From VXOZ01 sp965220045 (GTDB lineage Bacteria; Chloroflexota; UBA11872; VXOZ01): a DNA stretch of 64,000 nucleotides. The position numbers and the translations under genes are program-made. Under the pieces are notes generated by a model that was not told the DNA's origin, did not search any database, and saw only the letters and a program-made list of their open reading frames with translations. The DNA is taken from the NCBI GenBank assembly GCA_965220045.1, contig OZ244803.1, positions 1,550,001-1,614,000 on the forward strand. Direction: 5' to 3'. Shown piece by piece: positions 37,209 through 47,041 of this stretch (positions within the stretch are counted from its first letter, which is position 1; each line of letters begins with the position of its first letter).

Positions 37209-37793
37209 ATGGAGCAACTCTTTCCAGGCTTCTACTGTTGGAGCGCGCCGTTCCGTCCCGGTCGTGAGGCGTACAGTGTCTGGGTGGAAGGTGAGACAGA
37301 GAATGTGCTCATCGACCCCCTGACGCCGGAGGAAGGTCTCAGCCGCTTCAGCCATCCGAGCAAGGCAATTGTCGTGTTGCTGACCACGGCCAACCATGAG
37401 CGCGATGCGTATTCCATCAAGCTGGGGTTGCGCGCGGAAATTTGGGCGCCGGAAGCGGCAGTGTCCGACATGGACATGGTGCCGGATCGGGTGTACAGCG
37501 GCGACGACGAGCTCCCCTGTGGCATTCAGGCCTATCACCTCGAGGGTTCGCATTCCGAAGGAGAGACTGCGTTGCTCGTGCCGAGCGGTCCCGGTGTGCT
37601 TGTGATTGGCGATGGGCTGGTCGCGCATCCCGATGCCGACTGGCGCGTCTTCGTGCCGGAAGAGCGCGCAGCACTGCTGCCACTGCTTGGCGGACCAATC
37701 GTCACGTCACACGGTGCGCCGGTGCTCGGGTGCAGGTGCGGGCCTGTGTGCCTTCTTGGAAGCGTAGCGCCTGGTGCTCGTGCCCAACGCTAA
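37209..37793 (+). CDS. Degenerate metallo-beta-lactamase-fold protein, probable C-terminal frameshift
   Basis: The first 175 residues look like an MBL-fold core: VLIDPLTPEEGL, VVLLTTANHERDAYSIKLGLRAEIWAPE, YHLEGSHSEGETALLV, GVLVIGDGLV and GPIVTSHGAPVL. The canonical zinc motif HxHxDH is replaced by NHERDA, so metal-dependent hydrolysis is doubtful. The last 20 residues are Cys-rich and unlike the family. Dropping one G from 37728-37730 would instead give LGAGAGLCAFLEA and a stop at 37765-37767, a typical ending. It follows the Gfo/Idh gene by 12 bases. Confidence 0.6.
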   Translation: MEQLFPGFYCWSAPFRPGREAYSVWVEGETENVLIDPLTPEEGLSRFSHPSKAIVVLLTTANHERDAYSIKLGLRAEIWAPEAAVSDMDMVPDRVYSGDDELPCGIQAYHLEGSHSEGETALLVPSGPGVLVIGDGLVAHPDADWRVFVPEERAALLPLLGGPIVTSHGAPVLGCRCGPVCLLGSVAPGARAQR

Positions 37794-37849
37794 GAAGGGA
37801 TAAACTACACTAACAATCCTAATTTCTCTAATCTTGCTATAATACGTGC

Positions 37850-39032
37850 ATGGATCCAATACAGAACCCATACGCCCCGGGAGCGGGTACACGGCCGCCG
37901 GAACTTGCGGGCCGTGGAGAAATTCGCGAGACCGCGCTGATCGCTCTGGAACGCATCCGCCGCGGACGCTCCAGCAAGAGCATCATCATGGTCGGTTTGC
38001 GGGGTGTCGGCAAGACAGTGTTGCTCAACCGCATTCAAGAAGACGCCGGGGAGCGCGGCTTTTACACGGCGGCTGTCGAAGCGCCGGAGCATCGTTCGCT
38101 GCCAGCGGACGCCCCATCTGCGGCGAATAGTGCTGAGACTGTCGCGCACAGAGGCGTCACGGGAACTCGCACAACGCGCCCTGCGTGGGCTTGCCGGGTT
38201 TGTAAGCGCTTAAGGTGAAGTACCAAGACATCGAAGTCGGCCTAGATTTCTCGCCAGAACCGGGCTTGGCGGACAGCGGAGACCTGGAGGCGGATCTGCA
38301 GGACATTTTCGGAGTCGTTGGGAACGCCGCAAAAGCGGTCAGTTCCTGCGTGGCGCTCTTCGTTGACGAAATTCAGTACGTAAAAGAGGCGGAGTTGGCG
38401 GCGCTGATTGTTGCTCTACACCACACGTCCCAAAGCCAGTTGCCCGTAACCCTTGTTGGGGCCGGTCTGCCCCAGGTGCGCGGCCGCATTGGCAAAGCCA
38501 AGTCATACGCAGAGAGGCTCTTCGACTTCCCCGAGATTGCAGCGCTTTCACCCACGGACGCCAGGTGGGCAATGCAGAAACCGGCGCAAGCGGAAGGCGT
38601 GACGTTTACTGATAGCGCGCTCGATGCCATCGTCTCGCAGACGCAAGGATATCCCTACTTCTTGCAGGAGTGGGGCAAGCACGTGTGGAACGCGGCTGAT
38701 TCCTCTCCCATTACTGCGAGTGTGGTAGATGATGCAGCTAAACTAGCTATTGCGAGCCTGGACCAGAGTTTCTTTCGCGTTAGATTTGATAGACTAACAC
38801 CGTCGGAGCGTCGATACCTCCGGGCCATGGCTGATCTGGGTCCTGGTCCGCACCGTTCCGGCGTGATCGCCCAAAACTCGGCCGGCTCGTTTCATCGCTC
38901 GCGCCGACACGTAGCAATCTCATTAGCAAAGGCATGGTCTGGAGCCCGGAGCACGGAGACACCGGCTTCACCGTGCCAATGTTCGATGAATTTATATTGC
39001 GCGCAATGCCCGCGAACGGCGACGACCGTTAG
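37850..39032 (+). pseudogene. AAA-family ATPase with three frameshifts
   Basis: Fragments in three frames join into one protein of about 390 residues. It starts MDPIQNPYAPGAGTRPPELAGR with P-loop VGLRGVGKTVLL, continues as HLRRIVLRLSRTEASRELAQRAL in a second frame, then KYQDIEVGLDFSPEPGLADSG with Walker B ALFVDEIQY, QGYPYFLQEWG and FFRVRFDRLTPSERRYLRAMA. It ends as LISKGMVWSPEHGDTGFTVPMFDEFILRAMP in another frame. The breaks are near 38107, 38210 and 38875. Intact members are common AAA ATPases with orphan distribution. As given, the gene cannot make a full product. Confidence 0.8.
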
Positions 39033-39246
39033 ATTCCCTATCACTCAGCGTGTCCGGCGCGATGCGCAGACCTGGAGGGAGAGAAACATCAATTCGTCAC
39101 GTCAGGCTCCATGGTTTAGCGATTACACTATGCGCTTACAACGTACAAACATCAAAGCCGGAGGAAAGAGATGAAAACAAGCACCCGCTTACGCGGGCCA
39201 ATCATCAACCGAGTTGCCCGGCCCGCGCTCGCGTGAAATCAAGGCG

Positions 39247-40517
39247 ATGTCCGAGCAGTACGAGCCCAATGCTTCCAGTGAGCAGGTGCCGATTGTCTGG
39301 AAGCACGCCGAGGGCGTGTGGGCAACGGACATGGACGACAACACGTTTCTGGACTTCACCAGCGGCGTGCTCGTCGCCAACGCCGGTCACAGCCATCCGC
39401 GCCTCGTGCGCGCCATGCAGGAACAGGCGGAGCGCGCCGTAAACACGTATGACTTCCTCAATGAGTGGCGTCCGCAGTTGGCAAAGAGGCTCGTGGAGAT
39501 TACGCCGCCGAACCTCTCGCGCGCGATTGTGCTCTCAACGGGAGCCGAGACGATTGAAACCGCCATGAAGATCGCGCGGCTCTACACCGGCAAGCACGAA
39601 ATCGTTGCTTTCCACGGCGCGTTTCACGGCCGGACGTTTGGCGCGATGTCGGTGAACGGCAAGCGTTCCAGTCCGGGCATCAAGGGCTTTGGGCCGTTTC
39701 TGCCCGGCGTCGTGTTTGCGCCGTTTCCCTATCCCTATCGCAGCATCCTCTGCCGCGGCCATGAAGACGAATGCAGCGAACGCTGCTTCGAATACTTCAA
39801 GTGGATCATAGAGACAGAGTCCGAAAAAGACATCGCCGCGGTGCTGGTGGAGACCTATCAAGGCGCTGCCGGGTCCATCATTGCCCCGAAAGATTGGTTG
39901 CAGATGATCGCGCAGTGGTGCAAGGAGAACGGCGCCGTACTCATCATCGATGAGGTGCAGGCTTCCTTTGGCCGCACCGGCAAGCTCTTTGGTTTCGAGC
40001 ACTACGACATCGAACCGAATCTTCTCTGCCTCGGCAAAGGCATCTCCTCCACGGTGCCGGTCTCGGCGGTGGTTGGCGAAGAAGACATCATGAGTGTCTT
40101 GACGCCGGGATCCGTATCCAGTACGCACGGTGGCAACGCCTTTTCAAGCCGTGTCGCCCTGGAGAACATCAACATAATTCTGGAAGAGAATCTCTCCGAC
40201 AATGCGGCCCGCATTGGCGAGATTCTCGATGCCAGATTTCGTGAAATGCAGGCCCGGTATCCCGCTATCGGCGACGTGCGGGGTCTCGGCTTGGTCTTCG
40301 GCATTGAGTTCGTCAAGGACCGGAGACCCGCGAACCCGCTCCGGAGCTGACGCAAGCCGTCATTGACGAAGCCTTCAAGCGGGGTCTGGTGATGATCGCG
40401 CCGATCGGCTTCTACGGCAATGCAATTCGCGTTGCGCCTCCGCTCGTCATCACGGAAGAAGAGGCCTTGCTCGGCGCGGATATCCTGGAAGAGGCAATTG
40501 CAGCCGCGGTGGGATGA
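39247..40517 (+). pseudogene. Class III aminotransferase (GabT/ArgD-like), frameshifted near the C-terminus
   Basis: Residues 1-358 read normally: LDFTSGVLVANAGHSHPRLV, LSTGAETIETAMKIARLYTG, FHGAFHGRTFGAMSVNG, IIDEVQASFGRTG and the PLP lysine in CLGKGISSTVPVSAVVG. After EFVKDR the open frame runs off into unlike residues. Adding one base near 40322 restores ETREPAPELTQAVIDEAFKRGLVMIAPIGFYGNAIRVAPPL and a natural stop at 40515-40517. PLP enzymes of this class move amino groups from GABA, ornithine or similar substrates. Loss of the last 65 residues would probably impair it if real. ATG 39247 is chosen over TTG 39214. Confidence 0.8.
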
Positions 40518-40595
40518 TCGTTTAGGAAGGACTTGACAGAGATTCACATATCTGCGGCAGCTCTAATCATCCAACCATAGAGAGGAGTTGACACA

Positions 40596-41018
40596 ATGTC
40601 CGACCTGTTCGTTACCGATCTGAACTACCTGGCAATACTGGTGGCAGGTATTTCCAACATGGTGGTAGGTTTCTTGTGGTACGGTCCGATCTTTGGCAAG
40701 GCGTGGATGGCGCTGCGCGGCATTGCCCCGGGGGAAATCAACCCAAATCCGCTCATCTTCGTTGCTTCCTTCTTGCTCTCGTTGCTCATGGCACTCGTGC
40801 TCGCCATCTTCATTCACCACGTAGGTGCCAGTATTCAGGCCATGAGCCTTGTACTCGGTTTCCTGGTTGCACTCTTGATTTGGGTTGGCTTTGTTGGGCC
40901 GGCGACCTTTCAGAACAACATGTACTCCGGCATCTCAAGGAAACTCTTTGCTATAGATTACGGATATGTGCTGGTCGTTCTGCTGATCCAAGGCGCGATC
41001 ATCGGCGTGTGGCGTTGA
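40596..41018 (+). CDS. DUF1761-like small membrane protein
   Basis: The 140-residue protein has four hydrophobic segments (about 10-30, 50-72, 78-100 and 118-138). The N-terminal NYLAILVAGISNMVVGFLWYGPIFGKAWM is typical of DUF1761, and GFVGPATFQNNMYSG is a second conserved block. Function is unknown for the family. The ribosome site GAGAGGAG lies 9 bases before the ATG. It stands between the broken aminotransferase and a TPP enzyme. Confidence 0.85.
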   Translation: MSDLFVTDLNYLAILVAGISNMVVGFLWYGPIFGKAWMALRGIAPGEINPNPLIFVASFLLSLLMALVLAIFIHHVGASIQAMSLVLGFLVALLIWVGFVGPATFQNNMYSGISRKLFAIDYGYVLVVLLIQGAIIGVWR

Positions 41019-41272
41019 AGTGAGCCAGCATTGCCTGATCTCCTCGCACGACTGAGCGAGTCTGCAGAATCCGACAATGGAGATTGAAAACGCTGCGGTG
41101 AGAGTAGCCAATGTTCGATCGCTCCACCAAGCTAGGCTACAAAGAGCAAAAAAGTCATTGCGCCGGCTCGCATCGGCGCGGGGCAAGAGCGGTATCGCGC
41201 GATTAGCCTGTCTTTACTTCGTGCTTTGCGGATGCTGATGCAACCAAGCGGAGTGTTTGTAAATTGGCCAAG

Positions 41273-42952
41273 ATGAGCGGAGGCGAAGCCCTCGTCAAGT
41301 CCCTCGTCCGGGAGGGGGTCGAAGTCGTATTCGGGATCCCGGGCATTCACATGTCCGGGATAATCACCGCGTTGCGGGACGAGCCGGGAATTCGCATGGT
41401 CACGACCCGCCACGAAGCAGGCGCGGCACACATGGCCGACGGCTATGCCCGCGCCTCCGGCAAACCGGGCGTAGTCCTGACGGTTCCCGGCGCGGGTCTC
41501 TACAATGCCGCCACCGGCCTTGCCACGGCCTACGCCCGCTCCTCGCCCGTGTTTGTCATTGCCGCCCAGATTCCGCGCCCCCAGATCGGCAAGAACCTCG
41601 AAGTCTACCATGAAGTCGCCGACCAGCCCTCCGTGGTACGACCCGTGACCAAGTGGCAGCGGCTGGCGCTGCGGCCGCGGGAGATCCCGGACGCCGTATG
41701 CGAAGCCTTCAGACAGATGCGTACCGGCCGCCCTCGCCCCGTGCTCCTCGAGATCCCGCCCGAGGCGGGGGTGGAGCGCGAGGAGGTCGCATTGCGGAAT
41801 CCGGCTCAGTATTCGCGCATTGTGCCGAGCCAGGAACACCTGCGCAATGCTGCCCACGTGATCGCGAACTCTCGCCTGCCCTTGATATTCGCCGGCGGCG
41901 GAGTGGGGCTATCGGGCGCGGAAGAGGCGCTCCTCGCGCTGGTTGAAGCAACGAATATACCCGTAATCACGTCCAGTGGGGGCAAGGGTGCCATCCCAGA
42001 CCGCCATCCGCTGTGCTACGGCGCGTGTCTCAGCCCCGCCGGGGAGAGACCCGAGATGAATCAACTCTTTGAGGTGATGCAGTCCGCTGACGTGGTAATC
42101 GGCTTAGGCACACGCTTTTCGTTGGGTAATCCGGCCGGCGAGGCGTCCACGTTGGTGAACATCAACATTGACGACTCCGAACTCACGAAAGTCCAGTCCA
42201 ATACAATCCCCTTGCACGGCGATGCCAAAGCGACTATTGAAGCCCTGCATCCCTTCCTCATACAGGCAGGGGCAGGGAGTCGGCCGTCACCCGCGGAAGC
42301 AGTCAGCGCGGCTCGGCGGCTGATCGCGTATCACGACATTAGGCTCAAGGAGCCGCAGTATCCAATTCTGGATTCAATGCGAAACAGCATTCCGGAAGAC
42401 ACATTCGTCGTTTGGGATAGCACGAAGTTTGGCTACTACGCCCGCACACACTATCCGGTGAACCATCCCAAGACCTTCATGGATTCCGGCTATTCATTCA
42501 ACCTCGGCTTCTCCTTCCCGGCCGCGCTGGGCGTAAAGGTGGCCTGTCCCGATCGGGCCGTCGTGAGCGTCATCGGAGACGGTGGATACATGTTCAATGC
42601 TCCTGAACTCTCCACAGCGGTGCAATACGGGATATGCACGACGACGATAGTTTTCAGAGACGACTCCTACGGCAATGTAGCCTACGATCTGGACGAGTTC
42701 TTTGCCGGAACCTATGAAACCGACCTGCTCAACCCGGACCTCGTCAAATTTGCCGAATCGTTTGGCGCGGTCGGTATGCGGGCGAACGACCCCAAGGAGC
42801 TGGCAACGCTCCTTCCGCTCGCGTTGGACAGCCAAGCGCCGGTGATCATCGATGTACCCGTCGGAGACATGCCGCTGCCGCGTGCCAAGTTGCAGGCACA
42901 CTTGCCTTCCGTGCCCTGGGTGGTGCCTCAAGAAGGGCTGATAGATTCCTGA
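41273..42952 (+). CDS. Thiamine diphosphate-dependent enzyme (acetolactate synthase large-subunit-like)
   Basis: The 559-residue protein has the three-domain ThDP fold. The N-terminal Pyr domain carries the catalytic Glu in TRHEAGAAHMADGYARASG. The middle domain includes LIFAGGGVGLSGAEEALL. The C-terminal PP domain has the ThDP/Mg motif VSVIGDGGYMFNAPELSTAV continuing to FRDDSYGN. Members make acetolactate or decarboxylate 2-keto acids. No ilvN-like small subunit follows, and the FAD-binding features of true acetolactate synthase cannot be confirmed, so the reaction is open. The start is ATG 41273 or TTG 41264; ribosome site is weak. Confidence 0.87.
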   Translation: MSGGEALVKSLVREGVEVVFGIPGIHMSGIITALRDEPGIRMVTTRHEAGAAHMADGYARASGKPGVVLTVPGAGLYNAATGLATAYARSSPVFVIAAQIPRPQIGKNLEVYHEVADQPSVVRPVTKWQRLALRPREIPDAVCEAFRQMRTGRPRPVLLEIPPEAGVEREEVALRNPAQYSRIVPSQEHLRNAAHVIANSRLPLIFAGGGVGLSGAEEALLALVEATNIPVITSSGGKGAIPDRHPLCYGACLSPAGERPEMNQLFEVMQSADVVIGLGTRFSLGNPAGEASTLVNINIDDSELTKVQSNTIPLHGDAKATIEALHPFLIQAGAGSRPSPAEAVSAARRLIAYHDIRLKEPQYPILDSMRNSIPEDTFVVWDSTKFGYYARTHYPVNHPKTFMDSGYSFNLGFSFPAALGVKVACPDRAVVSVIGDGGYMFNAPELSTAVQYGICTTTIVFRDDSYGNVAYDLDEFFAGTYETDLLNPDLVKFAESFGAVGMRANDPKELATLLPLALDSQAPVIIDVPVGDMPLPRAKLQAHLPSVPWVVPQEGLIDS

Positions 42953-43177
42953 AACGCAGTCTCCCGGCGAATACGGAGAATCCTTGAGACAGGTGCAGTT
43001 CACATGCGATGTCAGTCCGAGAGCCAGCCTGGGGACTCAAATGGCTCGCCGGCCTTTAAGTAAGGACATCGACTTGCGCAGGGTCGAAGGGTTTCGCAGT
43101 TAACCTAACTCACAGAGCCGGTAGCGCCATCGGCCCAGTCTTATCCGGCTCGCATGCCCATGGCCAATGCTCGAGCG

Positions 43178-44722
43178 CTAGTCTCGCAGCGCCTTCATTA
43201 CCAAGGGGATCTCGCCGAGGAGATCTGAGGCGAGGAGTCCGCTTGCGCCCAGGCGAGAGCGTACTCGTTCGCCGGTTTCACCATGAATGAAAGCGCCGGC
43301 GACCGCAGCGTGCGCCGGCGAAACGCCCTGCGCCACCAAGCCGACCGTGATGCCGGCGAGCACGTCGCCGGTGCCGGCGGTCGCCAGCGCCGGATTGCGG
43401 TGAGGGTTAATCCAAGTCGAGCCATCCGGCGCGGCGGTAATGCTTGGCGCTCCTTTGGCGAGCATGACCACCCCCCATGCGGCGGCGCATTGCGGCGCCA
43501 ATTCCAGCCTGCCGTCGTCTACGTCTGCCGCCGGTTGCCGGAGCAAGCGCCCAAGTTCACCGGCGTGTGGCGTGAGGATCGTGTTCTTTGAAAGGGCCCC
43601 CTCTAACGCCAAGCCCGCGAGCGCATTGATGCCGTCGGCGTCAAGCACCAGAGGAGGGGCGTCTGTAGCGGAGCGCAGACTATCCACCAGCATTCTGACG
43701 AATTCAAATGTCTCCGGTTCGTTTCCCAACCCACAGCCGACCAGTATGGCTCGGTAATTTGGCAGCACGTCAAGAATTGGTTCAAGAGCATCCGACGCCA
43801 GGTGGCCCTTAGAATCCGGCATCGGTAAGAACGTGCATTCGGTCGCCTTCGCGGCTACGACGGGTTGAATCGGCCCAGGAACCGCCAAGGTAACCAGGCC
43901 GGCGCCTGCCCGCGCCGCGGCAGCCGCGCTCAAATACGCCGCTCCGATGTAGCGGGAAGAGCCGGCGACAACCAGCGCCCGGCCAAACGTCCCTTTGTGC
44001 GCTCCTCCCGGTCGCGCAGGCAGGAATTCTCGGACCAGTGATGCCGTAGTGCGCTGGAGTGGCAAAGGATGCGACCACTCAGGCGGCAAACCAATGTCGG
44101 CAATGTGCACATCGCCTGCCAAGTCTGCGCCATTGCCGACAAAGCAGCCCGGTTTCGCCAAGCCGGTAGCAATCGTAAAGTGCGCCCGGAATGCGTGTTC
44201 ATCCGCTTCCCCTGAATCCGCGTTGATCCCGCTGGGAATGTCAATGGCCACACACAAGGCATCCGGGGCAACGGACCCATTTAAGGCGGTGAGAACCTCC
44301 TGCACGACTCCACGCAGCGGAGGTGTCGCGCCAATTCCAAGTAGAGCGTCCAGAACGCAGTCAGCGTTTGCCAGCCACTCATCGAGTATGCGTACGCTTT
44401 CACCCTCCCCATGGACGGCAACAGGAATATCGAACGCCTCGATGCGTGCGAGATTAATGTCATGGGAACGAGCGCGGGTGAGGTACACGCGGGGCTGCAT
44501 GCCGGCGCGGTATAGATGATACGCCGCCACCAAGCCATCCCCACCGTTGTTGCCTGAACCGGCCAGGATTACCACGCGTGCGCCCACTTCAAGCCGGCCC
44601 TCTCCCCGGAGAATTGCGGCAATGTTATAGCCTGCCAACTCCATCAGGGTAGGCTCGTCCAGACCGATAGCGACGGCATCGGCCTCCAGTCTGCGCATGC
44701 TTTCGGTATTGACCAGCTTCAC
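43178..44722 (-). CDS. nnr: Bifunctional NAD(P)HX epimerase/dehydratase
   Basis: The 514-residue protein repairs hydrated NADH and NADPH. The N-terminal YjeF_N epimerase (residues 1-210) has MRRLEADAVAIGLDEPTLMELAG, ILAGSGNNGGDGLVAA and VAIDIPSGINADSGE. The C-terminal ADP-dependent dehydratase (about 225-514) has ARPGGAHKGTFGRALVVAGS, VGCGLGNEPETFEFV, LTPHAGELGRLL and the ribokinase-like NPALATAGTGDVLAGI with catalytic Asp. The GTG at 44722 has GGAGGAG 8 bases upstream, and family homology begins there. It is last in the leftward gene run after acpS, a pairing seen in many bacteria. Confidence 0.94.
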   Translation of the reverse strand: MKLVNTESMRRLEADAVAIGLDEPTLMELAGYNIAAILRGEGRLEVGARVVILAGSGNNGGDGLVAAYHLYRAGMQPRVYLTRARSHDINLARIEAFDIPVAVHGEGESVRILDEWLANADCVLDALLGIGATPPLRGVVQEVLTALNGSVAPDALCVAIDIPSGINADSGEADEHAFRAHFTIATGLAKPGCFVGNGADLAGDVHIADIGLPPEWSHPLPLQRTTASLVREFLPARPGGAHKGTFGRALVVAGSSRYIGAAYLSAAAAARAGAGLVTLAVPGPIQPVVAAKATECTFLPMPDSKGHLASDALEPILDVLPNYRAILVGCGLGNEPETFEFVRMLVDSLRSATDAPPLVLDADGINALAGLALEGALSKNTILTPHAGELGRLLRQPAADVDDGRLELAPQCAAAWGVVMLAKGAPSITAAPDGSTWINPHRNPALATAGTGDVLAGITVGLVAQGVSPAHAAVAGAFIHGETGERVRSRLGASGLLASDLLGEIPLVMKALRD

Positions 44723-44983
44723 CGTGGCGCTCCTCCGGACCAATCCGCGACAGGTCTCTCTTGCGCATGGCAACTCGCTCTTGCAGCCGGAACCCGGCGT
44801 GCCATGGTCGCGCTTTGCAATTGAATCTTGCGCAATCCGCGTTTCCTCTCTCTTGCCTTACAATGTACTCCCGGCGAGCCAACAGCAAGTCCTACGTGAT
44901 TCAAGTTTGCTGCTGCAAGAGTCAACGCGTCTCGTGCCGTAGGCAATCGTAGCTCTCCGGACAAGGCCGCAGCCCACTCCTGC

Positions 44984-45829
44984 CTAGGTTGCCACAACCA
45001 CCGCCACAGCGAATTCACGGCTGTGGCTCAGACTGATCTCAAAGTGTCGTAGATTGAGCGCGCGCGCGCGTGCAGCCGCCGCGCCGTGCAAATAGACCAG
45101 CGGCTTGCCGCGCTTATCGGGCAAGACTTCCATTTCTCGCCACCGTATGCCCCATATGCCGGTGCCCAGCGCTTTTGAGATTGCCTCTTTTGCCGCGAAG
45201 CGCGCCGCCAATTCCGGCACGCGACCACCATAGAGTGCCTGCTCCGGCTGCGTATAGACCCGTTGTAGAAAGCGGTCGCCGTAGCGCTCAACAATTCGTG
45301 CGATCCGCGGTATCTCAATTATGTCTATACCGGCACGAGACCCACCAGCGGTAGGCAACAGACTCTCTTTGCCAGTTCCGGACGGCGCGGGACGAATGAG
45401 GCCCTTTCCCTGACCAATATTAGCCAGAATCTCTCTCGCCGTTGTCTCGCCATCATCGGCGTCTGCTTGGATCGTCGCAGCGCGGCGAAAGACACCCTGC
45501 AAACGGTTAGGTTTGCGCAAGAGAAAGAGATAGAGCGGGACAGTAATCTGATCCAGTGCGGCCAAGATGGAAGCAGCATCATCCGGATCAGGCAGAACGA
45601 CCACGCCCGTTCCGCCGTGCGCGGCGATGCTCTGCGCGCTCGCCGCCATCGCCCCGGCAAGCCAGGGCGGGTCAGGAGTCTTTTCGTGTGCTTCTGAGGC
45701 ATTGGGTGATTGGCCCTCAATGGGAAGAAAAGTCTCTTGTCGCAGCACAGCAACGTGCGGCAAGCGGCTTCCGAGCGCGCGGCCCACCTTCGCTCCGAAC
45801 CTCGCGTTCCCGGCCAAGACGATGATCAT
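44984..45829 (-). CDS. acpS: Holo-ACP synthase (AcpS) with an extra N-terminal domain
   Basis: The 281-residue protein is twice the normal AcpS length. Residues 166-281 are a complete 4'-phosphopantetheinyl transferase: GIDIIEIPRI (Asp 169), YGDRFLQRVYTQPEQALY, RFAAKEAISKALGTG (Glu 215) and HFEISLSHSREFAVAV. It activates acyl carrier protein from CoA. Residues 1-145 (MIIVLAGNARFGAKVGRALG, VVVLPDPDDAASILAALDQ, VPLYLFLLRKPNRLQGVFRR) look like an alpha/beta nucleotide-kinase-like domain without a proper P-loop, and I cannot name it. A short linker (about 145-165) joins them. The start overlaps the upstream stop by four bases (ATGA). Confidence 0.88.
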   Translation of the reverse strand: MIIVLAGNARFGAKVGRALGSRLPHVAVLRQETFLPIEGQSPNASEAHEKTPDPPWLAGAMAASAQSIAAHGGTGVVVLPDPDDAASILAALDQITVPLYLFLLRKPNRLQGVFRRAATIQADADDGETTAREILANIGQGKGLIRPAPSGTGKESLLPTAGGSRAGIDIIEIPRIARIVERYGDRFLQRVYTQPEQALYGGRVPELAARFAAKEAISKALGTGIWGIRWREMEVLPDKRGKPLVYLHGAAAARARALNLRHFEISLSHSREFAVAVVVAT

Positions 45830-47040
45830 TCCCCAACCAGGCTTACATACTGCACGACGCCTTCATAGGAACGCCCGGAAGCTACGATTTCGACGGTGCG
45901 AATGAAAACCGGACGTTGCGCCAGATGCAGGATGTTCTGCTCATAGGTATACCACGTATCTTGCTCGATTCTGGTTGCATTGCTCGTGAGGAATCCCTCT
46001 TCACTGGGTACAAAATAGTAGAATCCGCGGTACCACTCTCTCTCTTCGCCGCTGATGTCACGGTACTGAATCCGCAGCATGATGGGGTATTCGGTACCTT
46101 TCCAACCGCCACCGGGCAGACTTTGGTGCACTGCCTTGACGCGTGCTCTGAGGACCAGTTCCTCGAAATCCCAAACGTCTCGGTTGACTTGCTGCAGGAA
46201 CACTGTCTGGCCGTGGCCCTCGCCCACCCGTTTGAGGTGCACACCGTCTTCTTCTATCCCCACAGATCCGGAAGGCGCATCAATTGATCTGTCTTCTTCG
46301 GTCCAGTATGCTCGGTGGTCAGAGTCGGTTTCCGAAAAGTCGCCCCCCTGCACCAAGTCCTGGGCAGCAGGCAGCGGCGCCTCCGGCAATTGACCGTCTT
46401 CAGTGGTAACTCGCTCCCGGGCGGAAAGCGATAATACCCGCTCCCCGTCGCTCACGAGCGCATTGCCTAAGCGCGCGCCGAGTGAACTGCGCGATTCTGC
46501 GATCACTTCCACGGTATAGCTGCCCTCCATGAGCCTCGCAGTGAACGTGGGAGCAAGTACGCGGAAGACACGACTTTCCGGTGATCTGACCGGGGCCACC
46601 CCTATGCGGCTCTTACCCCTCACTTGCTGGAGAACAACCTGCATCTTCTCGGGTTGATAGCGCACGAGATTCGAGGATACCAATGACAACCTACTATTTG
46701 GATACATGAGTACGGTGCTGTCATCCGGCAAGACCAGAAAGGCACGAGAGTTTTCGTCAGTCCTGATGGAGTCGCCGGGATTCAAGACAGCCACGTCGAA
46801 ACGCACGACCCAGCTTGGGGAACCTGCTGCATGTACGAACACTTCTTGACCGCTGATGACGCGGACGGGTACCGAAACGTCCTGGCGGATACTCTCGACG
46901 ATCAACCGAAAGGCGTGGGGAAGTGAGTAAACCAAGGCCAAGAAGATGAGAAAGCTAACGACCAGTATCGCCCACGACAGACGCTGCAAGCCTTGATACG
47001 GCCGGCTCGTGGTCACCGGGGGGGCCGTGTACTGCTGCAT
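45826..47040 (-). CDS. FecR-domain-like membrane-anchored protein
   Basis: The 404-residue protein has a short cytoplasmic N-terminus and one transmembrane helix (about 25-45, LSWAILVVSFLIFLALVYSL). Next comes a FecR-like region: VLNPGDSIRTDENSRAFLVLPDDSTVLMYPNSRLSLV then a beta-rich stretch ending GERVLSLSARERVTT. The last 170 residues (LVQGGDFSETDSDHRAYWTEED onward) resemble a carbohydrate-binding-like jelly roll. FecR domains sense or organise at the cell surface. No sigma factor is adjacent. It is coupled in the run: its ATG comes one base after the acylphosphatase stop, and its stop overlaps acpS. Confidence 0.75.
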   Translation of the reverse strand: MQQYTAPPVTTSRPYQGLQRLSWAILVVSFLIFLALVYSLPHAFRLIVESIRQDVSVPVRVISGQEVFVHAAGSPSWVVRFDVAVLNPGDSIRTDENSRAFLVLPDDSTVLMYPNSRLSLVSSNLVRYQPEKMQVVLQQVRGKSRIGVAPVRSPESRVFRVLAPTFTARLMEGSYTVEVIAESRSSLGARLGNALVSDGERVLSLSARERVTTEDGQLPEAPLPAAQDLVQGGDFSETDSDHRAYWTEEDRSIDAPSGSVGIEEDGVHLKRVGEGHGQTVFLQQVNRDVWDFEELVLRARVKAVHQSLPGGGWKGTEYPIMLRIQYRDISGEEREWYRGFYYFVPSEEGFLTSNATRIEQDTWYTYEQNILHLAQRPVFIRTVEIVASGRSYEGVVQYVSLVGE

Positions 47041-47041
47041 G

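Noticed and set aside
36747..37628. Minus-strand open frame of 293 codons
   Set aside because: It overlaps a clear Gfo/Idh gene and its neighbour and has no recognisable domain.
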